Shown one piece after another: positions 55,275 to 64,000 of a stretch of DNA of 64,000 nucleotides. Every line of letters begins with the position of its first letter. Positions within the stretch are counted from its first letter, which is position 1. The notes beneath the pieces are model-generated. The model made no database searches and was not told the DNA's origin. It saw only the letters and a list, made by a program, of their open reading frames with translations. Position numbers and translations under genes: made by a program. The stretch is from Guadua angustifolia (lineage: Eukaryota > Streptophyta > Magnoliopsida > Poales > Poaceae): positions 1 to 64,000 of the forward strand of contig JAYEVE010000103.1 in NCBI GenBank assembly GCA_036346375.1, in the 5' to 3' direction.

Positions 55275-56347
55275 GAAGCAGCAAAGCCGAAGCTATGGAC
55301 GGCTATGGCTGGACTCCACAGGCGGTGGCGAAATTGGATGGTGGCCATGCTCTGGCACCAACAACAAAGAAGATCTTGATTCCGTTGAACGGCTACGTGG
55401 AAGGCCAAATTCGTAGAAGGGAAATGTTTGCGAGAGTCTAGAACACGTTGTGACACCCTTGGGAACGTTTGGGATTCACTGGAGGTGGCGACACGGTGAC
55501 ATAATCGTACCGCCCGGAGTTGAAGACGGTGGTCGGGGCACGGTGGTGTTCCGGGGAACCTAGAGGAGGAGGGGAGCTAAATGTTTGGAAATGGGATGAC
55601 TGGGGAATGGTGAGGTTGATGCTTCCTTTTATAGGGGCTTGGGGGCGTGGACTAGGGAGGATGGAGGCGATGAATGCATCAGCCGAGCGGAGTAAAGGTG
55701 AGCTATATCACGTAAAGGAGGAGTGAAGGTGATGTTTGAAGACAATGGTTATTTCCATTAATTGGGCGAAAGAATGGGAAGAAACGATCGTGGTTTGAGA
55801 GCTCCATGTGTGTGGCAATGGCTGAGGGGCAATCGGGACTCTGGTGGCTTAGGCAAGAGGAAGAAGAAGGTTCTGAATTCTGACAAGCAGGCCTTGGTAG
55901 CAATGAGAGGCGGAGAGAGGAGAGAGGCGGGTAGGCTGGCCAGCAAGAAAACAAGCCGACTGGCCGGCTTGGCCAAAAAGAAAATGAAGGGGAAAAAAGG
56001 GAAGGAAAATGGGTTGGGCCAGAGAAAAGGCTTTTCAGCCTGAAAAGTTTAAAAATTTTGATCCGATTTCTGAACTAAGAAAAACTAGAAAATCTAAATA
56101 AGCTTTAGAAAATTGCAATGCTAACAAATTTTGGGAAAATTCAAAGAAATTTCCTAAGGCATTTTGAACTTCAAAAAATTATTTTTAAATTAAAGTTGGT
56201 TTTTATGTATACACGTAAATTACTTTTTATTTTCTAAAAATAGGTAAAACCTTTTAAAATCTAGAAAAATTGGGAAAATTATTGAAAATCCAGAAAATGC
56301 AATAAAATGATGCTTTTAAATAATTAATTTTAACTACAGGATGTGAC
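55275..56347 (+). mobile_element. Probable LTR-like element D, right part
   Basis: A GC-rich part (to about 56040) followed by an AT-rich tail ending CAGGATGTGAC, similar in layout to the end of element B (GC-rich island, AT-rich tail, CAGGATGTTACA). No conserved protein; overlapping open frames on both strands at 55700-56040. Confidence 0.45.
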
Positions 56348-56790
56348 TATAAGCTAGTGTGAGTTATCAAATCGGTTAGAAAAGCTAGTGTGTTTTGCCA
56401 AATCACATAGGAAAGCTGTTGTGTGTTGTCATTTGAGTAAGAAAAGCTTGTGTGAATTGTAAATCACTGAGAAAAGATGGCGTGTTTTGTGAAATCACTC
56501 AGAAAAGCTATTGTGTGTTGTCATTTCTTTGATAAAAGGTGGTGTGAATTATCAAATCACTAAGAAAATATGGTGTGTGATGTAAAATCACTCAGGAAAT
56601 TTGTTCTGTATTGTCGTTTCATTGATAAATGTGGTACGAATTGTCAAATCACTGAGAAAAGGTGACATGTAAAATCACTTAGGAAAGCTGTTGTGTATTG
56701 TCATTGCATTGAGAAAAGGTGGTGCAAGTTGTCAAATCACTGAGAAAAGCTAGCATTTGTTGTCAATGCACTATAAAAAATGTATGGCCA
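56348..56790 (+). repeat. About 40-bp tandem repeats with a 120-bp higher order
   Basis: Units of the type AAATCACTNAGAAAAG followed by (C)TNGTGTG and TTGTCA recur about eleven times. A weaker three-unit periodicity appears (unit with TTGTGTGTTGTCATT, unit with GGTGTGAATTGTCAA, unit with GTGT-TGTAAAATC). Sequence drift is substantial. It may be subterminal to the adjoining MULE. Confidence 0.85.
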
Positions 56791-57900
56791 ATTGTGTTGT
56801 CACATTGTTAGTCTATATAATGCAAGCCAGCAGAATTCAAGGTGATAAATACTGAAGGAAAAATGGAGTTATTTGGCGTGTTGGTTATGTTCAACTGCAC
56901 ATTTTGCCGGATAAGACTACGGTACAAACAACATGGTTGGTGCACATCTAATCGGTCCTTGAGGGCGAACAACCCTAAGGCAAACATGTGACACCATAGG
57001 GTGCCCACATGGAGAGACAATCATCAAGGTGGTGTGGACTATCCTGGTTTTCATGTTCATGGTATGCACAATTGCAACTCGGGTTGAAGCAATAGTAGTA
57101 CAGGTGGTAGTCACTGCCGAGGGGCCACCTCCTAGTTGTTCAGCTCCCATATCGTCTTCATGTGGTGCTCATTGTTGATGATATTCTCACTCTACAACTC
57201 TTCCCGCAACTTGTCTAGGCGGTGCCAGAGAGTGTGTATGTAGCCTTGGGCATGTATTGGATATGGTTGATCCACTGACTCAGTGAATTTACAATCCAAG
57301 GTCTACAAGTTAGATAAGGTGATAACGAGTGATACAATGATATGTGTGTGTGAGCACATGCAGAATGTGAAACTTACCATGAACAGAGGGTAGTGAAAAA
57401 TTGACATCATGGGTTCCCCTCGTCATCCGAAATCTGGATCATCGTGTTGAGTTTGTGCTTGCATTACATCCAAGGCTCGAGGATATGTGGGTAGTCATAG
57501 AGGGGATTTCTAGGGGTGTAGAATTCGCTAGTTTTAATTGGAAGATTGGGGCATGGGACCACGCCCCCTTTTGTTGCAGTGCCAACTAGGGGGCTATAAT
57601 GCAATAGCTTTATGAAGCATACATAAATGAGCGGAGCATAACTGCATGAACAGACTAGAATGACCAAGTAATGAGAGGAACTGTATGCTACACCACAATT
57701 GTTAAACTACAACTAACTACAAGATCTACACAGACATAAAACCCTACCCGTGGTTCCTCCTATGTGCTACCACACTAATGAGCGGTCGACACCCCTACAG
57801 GCTTAGCTAGCTAACTTGATCTCAACATAGCCAAGTTGTCTAGGGCCTCACACAACTAATCCTCCACTCTAATGTCATCATCTGCTTGCATCTTGTGGCA
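56791..57900. other. Region downstream of the plant-mobile-domain gene
   Basis: Mixed sequence with short open frames; no recognised domain. Confidence 0.35.
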
Positions 57901-57979
57901 TGTCGGTTGTCCTCGTAGTCATGAACATGTGGATGTTAGCCTAGAACAAAGATAGGGTACAATTAAGATGTGTTTGCAA

Positions 57980-60000
57980 ATTAAGATTGGGTCATGCCAG
58001 CCATACTGACCACTCTCGTGGAACACCAGACCCAAAGTAGGAAGATGTTAGGTAGAGCAGCCAGCCACGTTGGGTTGATGTGGGCTGGGAGCATGTGATG
58101 TGCACAATTTGCTATGGCTGACCCCCCGACCATGCACCACAGAAGCGCTACATCATCCCTCAGCATCCTACACAATGTCAACGATACGATGCGCTTGGCC
58201 TTGTCCTTGATCTAGCCAAGCGTGGCTCTTAGGTCATCCACTGAAAGCTCTATCATGTCCCCAATTTGGGACAGCAAAGAAGTTGCCTCGTCATATGTCT
58301 CCCTAGTGATGTCACTCTGTGCAAGAAGGGAATCATGTCAAGATCGATGTGATCATTATGAATGTAACAGAATTGACTATGTTTCACTATCCGAGTAATG
58401 GAATGTGGAGTTTGGCTAAGTGGGGTAGGTATCTACTGTGTTAGCGATGTGGCTCAGTGGATCATCTAGCACAAGCATGACCTGAAACTTGGTGCGTGTG
58501 CTTTACCACTCGATGTAGACATCATACATCGTGTGGTCATATGTTTGGCGTCCTCGTGCACATCCTATAGTGGAAGTGCCCAATGTTGGATGTACAGCTA
58601 CATGCGTCATGCCCACCATGTGCGTCTTGTGACCCCATTCATCATGTGCCTGCAAGTACAAACATCAATAATTTAGTTGTACAATATAATACCCACCAGA
58701 ACATGACAGAACATGGCACTCACCCATGAATGTGAGCTTCCACACAGTTGCCAGTGTAAATGGGGAACACCTATCGTAGGCTAGGCTAAACGGTCACATC
58801 ACCCAGTGCACAACGTACATCTCAATAAAGACGTTGTACACCATGTGACATCGTGTGGCCAAAAGGAAGCATCTCATGTGCACTTGATGGACAGACCCCG
58901 TGGTGCATGATGGCCAATGATCTCTATGGTTATGGCCTCCAGATGACTCGGTCGTTTGTTGGAAAGTTAAACGATGCGTGCAAAGTCACCTGAGTGAAAG
59001 TGGGCTAAAAATTAATATTGTTAGTCCGATGCAAATTTATCATAACATCATGACGATAGCAAGGGACTAACTCACTGGCGATGCCACAAGGCCCCATGGT
59101 GGGATGGTCGATATCGTCAGTCAATACCATGTAGAAGGCTAAGCTGTATGGGACCAACTCGATATGGGTACATCCGACTGGATGTGCTCGAACGACCACA
59201 ATTATAGTAGTAGATGGCATCTAGCGAGTGTGGAATTATGCCCACGCATCGACACTTGTCACAAAGCCCATGGTACATGGAGCATAGTACCACCGGGCCC
59301 AAACATGCTATGGATGTCATCCAACTCTGGATCCACTTTCTGCCTAGTGTACTAGATCATGTGCTTGTCTAAATTGTTCCTATAGGATGAGCAGAACATA
59401 ACCTAGTTGAAGAACCAGAGTAGGTACGACTCTAAGTGCCACCTCATGACCTAATCCCTTGCATCGGGGGCCATCCTTTCTGACTAAAGTTGAAACATAT
59501 GCATTGGTTTGGAATAATACTTGCAAGAACAACTATTATGATAAGTTGAAATGGTAGTTACGTAAAACTAGGTGAGCCACTTCTGCATTGGACCATGGGT
59601 GTTACTAAACTCACTATAACCAGCGTTAGCCAGTAGCACCCACTGAAACCTCGCAAGTTGTTGTGGTCACTAGTTTGGATCTACATCCTCCAGCACCACC
59701 GTGATCTCATAAAAGGGAGACTAGTGAGGTACAAAATGTCATCAAGCGTCAGTGCCATCTCCTTGCATAGTTGGTGGAACATGTGTGTCCCAAGTCTCCA
59801 ATGGTCAACAAGTGATGTGAGTAGGCACATGTCGTACATGGACATCTTGGATTCACCACGCCTATCTTGGGCCTCCGCAACTATGGCCTCCACCATCCTT
59901 GCAAAGGGCAGTAGTCGGGAGGCCTTCAACATGTGTGTAGAAAATTGGGAAATGTTAGTGCAACTGAACAGGATTCACATGGCCTGTGTAAGAGACGGGA
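57980..60000 (-). pseudogene. Plant mobile domain (PMD) protein, decayed
   Basis: Minus strand. Frame 59932-59681 carries the domain's opening: MLKASRLLPFARMVEAIVAE, LVDHWRLGTHMFHQLCKEMA and LTLDDILYLTSLPF. Around 59210-59150 the words LLL-stop-LWSFEHI match the conserved LLQLWSWEHI region, with a TAA in place of Gln. A tail with GDMIELSVDDL is at about 58290-58230 and a fragment at 58181-57981. Stops and frame changes are numerous. In grasses PMD genes are often carried by Mutator-like and Gypsy elements; here it directly follows the MULE transposase on the same strand. Confidence 0.75.
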
Positions 60001-61600
60001 CTTGTGCATGTGCAAGAACAACGATGTCTTCAATGCATGCATTAGTGAACAATTTTCTCATGGTTCATCCAAGGATGACCTTTTGCCCCACACAATACCT
60101 CAAAACGAAGATCCCTAATGCCCATTTTGAATGCTTGATGCATCTCCCCCTTCTTGCTCTCCTCTTTCATGTACTTTGTGATCACAATTGAGCACTTTTG
60201 TTGCAAATCACCACAACATGTTGATCAACAAAGTGTTTGGTAACAACATATATATCTCCCTCCACAATAGCTTCCAAAGAAAGGGGTGTCAAGCTTCTCG
60301 TGACCAGCTGTACACCTCAGCTATGTTGGTGGTCATGGCCCAGTATTTTGCACCATTGGTATCGTAAAACAATGCCCACTTCTTCCTATGCTTTCTGAGA
60401 AGCATTTCATCTACCTTGCATTCCTTCTGACAAATTCTGAAAGATCTGTGGGTATTTAATCAAGCGTAATAGGGAGCTTATTTGCTGCCTCTCTTGTGTG
60501 CTTCATCCAGAGTTCGCCAAACTTCTTACATAATGCATCGAACTTTCTATACTGATTCTAATCACATAGCCTCTTGGAAAGCTTCATCAAGTCCTTGTTA
60601 AAGAATTGCTTATAGAAATTAGCACCCATATGCCACTTACACCACCTACTCTATAAATGAGGCCATGGGTAGGGCTCGTCTTACCATTGCTGTAGCTATA
60701 TAATTGCCTTTAATAAGCCAGTATATTGATCATGTATGACACAAAACCCAAGGAAGGTCACCCACAACACCTGCTTTCATATTCCTCAGAAACCAAAGCC
60801 TATCTCTCATTTCACATCATACACACACGGGCCAGACTTTACTACCATGAATGTCCTACTAAATGACACTGACGATAACTTTACAGCTTCCTGCACCTTC
60901 TCCTTACTTTTGTACAACTCTCATTGTCTAACCTCATTATGCTCATATTCCTGTGCCACCCTCTTACCTTCACTAATTACTAGTTTGTCGAACTGGTATG
61001 TGTTCTTCTCCATCAAGACAGCCTAAGCATGTCCACCCTGCTTGCCATTTGAACCTTCATCATCTGACAATGCCTCATAGTCATAATGCTCAACCTCAAT
61101 TCGTTCCACCAAGGCTTCGATCTGTTTACCTTCATCTGTAATACCCATTGGTTCCTGCATCTCTGCCATGGAAGGTCTATAGTCTCAGTGTGAACCAAGT
61201 CATTTGTTGCCTCCCCCTTCTTGGCTCATCAAGTATGGCATACTGTGGCTTGACTATTCAACTTCATCAACATCATCACCGATGGGATCTTCGAGCATCA
61301 CATGAGCCGACGGGACTTTCTTGAATGCTTCGGCTAGCAAGACTAGCGGCCATCCTCAGTTCTCCAGTCTCACATATAAGCTCCATGAGATTGGACCCTT
61401 CAATGGCACTAACTCCTAGTATGTGCGTTGCCATGCATGCGTAGCAACACCATGTAACTTCAGATTGCGGAATACATGGTCTAGCTAGAACAACTAGTAC
61501 AACCATCTCATACATTGCCCCATGGATGTCGCTTTGAACGTGACATACTGGCTGTCACATATGAAAAATGAAACAAATCAACCATTTCTGCACCCATCTG
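60000..61600 (-). pseudogene. Mutator-like (MULE) transposase, decayed
   Basis: Minus-strand fragments in family order. Acidic N-terminal region 61560-61010 (EGPISWSLY-like, FKKVPSAHVMLEDPIGDD, VERIEVEHYDYEALSDDEG). Then a core remnant near 60700-60530 (IHDQYTGLLKAI and WCKWHMGANFYKQFFNKDLM, then QYRKFDALCKKFGEL). Then HRKKWALFYDTNGAKYWAMT followed by TNIAEVYSWSRE (60400-60280), YMKEESKKGEMHQAFKMGIR (60175-60110) and a SWIM-type zinc remnant with CSC/HRPC residues (about 60030-59950). The span between N-terminal domain and VIHDQYTGLL is too short, so part of the catalytic core including the first Asp seems deleted. Many in-frame stops. Confidence 0.78.
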
Positions 61601-61689
61601 TGGAACCCCTTCTTTGTAATGTATTTTAAAAGCTACTCCCTCATCCATACACCATCTAGATAATTTCAACAAATAATATAATGTTACTA

Positions 61690-62215
61690 ACAGCTACTTT
61701 AAGTAACTACGTATCTAATACAAAACTATCTACCTATCATTTTTTAAAAAAATTATACAATTTATTAATTTTTACAGAAATTGATGGTAAAAATAATACA
61801 GAAAAAGACCGTATATTGCTAATATGTACTATTCGAATAAATACAACTAAAAAGAATACAATCTCCATGTTGTGAATAGAACTAATTAGCAAATCTAGTT
61901 TTGTAAAATTAATTGGTGTGATGCACGAGCAAATGTCTACTACGAGAAAGTAATGGATCTACAACAATGCATCCTACGAAAATTACTCCAAATAACAACA
62001 TATCTAAAGCAAAACTATCTACCCACCTTTTTTAATAATTAATTTTTAATTAATTTTATAGAAATTAATAGTAAAAAATATAAAAGTAGATGGTATGCTG
62101 CTACCATGTACTAGAGGAATAAACACTACTACAGGAAAATACATTCTCCATGTTACGAAGACAACTAATTGGCATATCCAATTTTCTAAAATTAATCGGT
62201 ATAGTGCACTACCAC
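61690..62215 (+). repeat. Two-copy tandem duplication, about 285-290 bp
   Basis: ACNTATCTAANNCAAAACTATCTACC-like text at about 61709 and 61999, and CTCCATGTT(G/A) followed by an AACTAATT-GCA-ATC block at about 61863 and 62150. Copies are diverged. It lies between the MULE and the LTR start at 62226. Confidence 0.75.
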
Positions 62216-62225
62216 ATGGCTAGTA

Positions 62226-64000
62226 TGTAACACCCCGACGCTAGCCGCGCCACGAATGCTACCAAAAACCATAAATAACAAATGACACCTCTACGAAAAG
62301 ACTGAGACGGCACTCAATCTCTAAACTCTTAAAGCACTAATAAAACTAAGCCACCGAAATTTACAAAATTTTGACATGACCTCTCTAGAACAGAGGACAA
62401 CCACTCAGCAGACAAAAGAACAATAGCAGATATATGATATCATTCTAGCAGGTCCTTAGTTAATCAATCACACATCCAATAGAAATTAATAAACTCCACT
62501 ACATAATTATTACAGGACAGGAACTCATTAAACATAATCACAACCAACCCCTTACAAGAATTTTCTCGAACTATTAATATCAGAACTATATATCAATATG
62601 ATGGGACGGTGAAGATGTAAACGTGATTGTGCTACTACCCCCATCCATGCATGCCGGCTTCAATACACCTACAAACGTTAAATAACAAGCGTGAGTTTAA
62701 ACTCAGCAAAGTACACGAGAATAACAAACCCAATTTATCGTAAGTAAAACAAGAGCTTAACCATAAGAGCAAGTAATGCAAATAAAACCACATCCGGACA
62801 ATATGCATTTATACCCATTTAAAGCAATAACTTGACCATACCAAAAATTGCAGCAATCAAGCCAACAACTTGATAATAAAACCAATCAACGCCCAAAAAC
62901 CATTACTTAACGCTAAATCACAACGTCTCCCGACTCAACCACCCCTTTTTGCAACTCAAACCATTTTCATCAACTTTAGTTGAGATCATAACTCGACTTC
63001 ACTCCACGATGGTCATATAACATAATTAGCAAGGCAATGAAATACGCTAATTCATTAAATTCAATTCAATCTCCCCTTTTGGGCAGAGTCCACGACTCAA
63101 CCTTCCTTTATCATAATCGCAACCCATATGACATACCATTTACCACAAAACTCAGTATTAAAGATGCAATGCACATGAATGCTCTTTTCGAAGCACGTAC
63201 GGGTACTACCGAGTGCCCACCCATCGGTGCGCACCCTCACGTCCCTTCCATCCCGTGGAAGGTGCATACTCTAACTGTCTTGCTCCCATTCACCTCGATG
63301 AATGAGACTACGAGATAGGACTTTCGTGTTCACTACGTGTGAACACAGAGGTCCGCATCAAAATGGGTCGCCTCTTCCTTTAATGAATGCACAATGCAAT
63401 TTACATGAATGAAATGCAACCTTTCATTCATTGCCAACACTTACATAACCACAACCACAAACATAAACATAGCCAATTCTCACATTCATAAGTTGCCAGC
63501 GGTACTAGTCTAATCAGATTCAACAATAAGACATGACAACACATTACAACGTTTCTATCATGCAATTAACGCAATTAATTTCAAACTACATTCATAATCA
63601 TCTAATCAATTTGCACACATACTCAATTCCATTCCCCAAACGGGGCACAGTTAAGTACAACTATTGTAAATTAACCACGAGTATCCACATACCCCCATCC
63701 TAGTTACTCACTGCAATATTAACAAAGGTACAGTAAACTCACCGAGATTAAAGCTTACTAGTGACCACTCGAATCCAATAGTTAGTCACGTCCTCGCAGG
63801 GACGATCACCAATATAACTCATACTCGCCACAATCAACAGAAATTAGCCATGAACAGATAAATAACAACGAACAACTCAATTAGGCACACAACTCGATGT
63901 ACTTGCCTTTTACCGGGAGGAGCGGAGTGGCGCAAGGAAGATGCTATGCCACTCCCGAAACTACTCCACCTGAAACAACCGTCGCAAAACGCTTTACAAA
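62226..64000 (+). mobile_element. Start of a TGTAACACCCC-type LTR, runs off the window
   Basis: TGTAACACCCCGACGCTAGC is a typical 5' end of long plant Gypsy LTRs and resembles the starts of elements A-C. It is preceded by TAGTA (62221-62225), the candidate target duplication. No protein is found in 1.77 kb. The text GAGTTTAAACTCAGCAAAGTAC (62693-62714) is reminiscent of the GAGTA...ACTCNGCAAGAC block of A and B. The right end is not in view. Confidence 0.6.

Noticed and set aside
39383..56347. Target-site duplication for element D
   Set aside because: AGATC before the proposed start does not recur after GGATGTGAC, so the ends of D remain provisional.
1..64000. tRNA, rRNA or CRISPR loci
   Set aside because: No cloverleaf-forming gene, rRNA signature or regularly spaced identical repeat array was seen by eye; the tRNA-like words are primer-binding sites.

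Overview
This looks like a transposon-dense (heterochromatic) stretch of a plant nuclear genome, most likely a grass. The evidence is the mix of plant element families (SIRE/Maximus-type Copia, Tat-type and CRM-type Gypsy, CACTA with a linked Ulp1 protease, MULE with a plant mobile domain, an L1-type LINE), spliceosomal exons, and no operon-like coding. All calls come from reading the sequence; no database search was possible. I see no rRNA, tRNA or CRISPR array.

Left part (1-13 kb). AT-rich DNA holds a small inverted-repeat element (886-1328), a 1.79-kb solo LTR with a TTAGT target duplication (1480-3268), degenerate repeat modules (5.2-7.6 kb), a microsatellite and a multi-armed hairpin cluster (8216-8595). 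A Met-tRNA primer-binding site (9493-9504) is followed at once by a broken short ORF that resembles a pararetrovirus first ORF more than a retrotransposon gag. It abuts a minus-strand SIRE-type Copia remnant (gag, PBS and one LTR, 9.97-12.86 kb). Next is a minus-strand CACTA remnant encoding a PTTA-type protein and an Ulp1/C48-like protease (13.2-16.5 kb).

Centre (17-39 kb). Four exon blocks with consistent splice sites and phases (18373-19697, minus) mark an unidentified host gene. Just beyond them lies a 2.4-kb LTR-like element 'C' (19880-21535 plus 38036-38777). It is split by a Tat-lineage Gypsy element (21536-38030, TSD ACGGG), which is itself split inside its protease/RT linker by a 4.9-kb non-coding LTR-like element 'B' (24722-29661). 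The Tat element keeps recognisable gag, protease, RT, RNase H, second RNase H and integrase, all with stops and frameshifts, plus an antisense gene in its 3' region.

Right part (39-56 kb). A second Russian-doll stack: probable LTR 'D' is split by a 1.75-kb 5'-truncated LINE (40596-55263, TSD AGGTAGAATGT), which is split by a 5.2-kb LTR-like element 'A' (41774-54689, TSD GCCTT, same family as B but inverted), which is split by a complete CRM-like Gypsy element (44581-52239, TSD AAAAG). The CRM-like integrase frame runs through the polypurine tract into the 3' LTR.

End (56-64 kb). A tandem-repeat block, a decayed minus-strand MULE transposase joined to a plant-mobile-domain gene, a 285-bp duplication, and the start of another TGTAACACCCC-type LTR running off the window. 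Removing the two nested stacks would shorten 19.8-56.3 kb to a few kilobases of older sequence.
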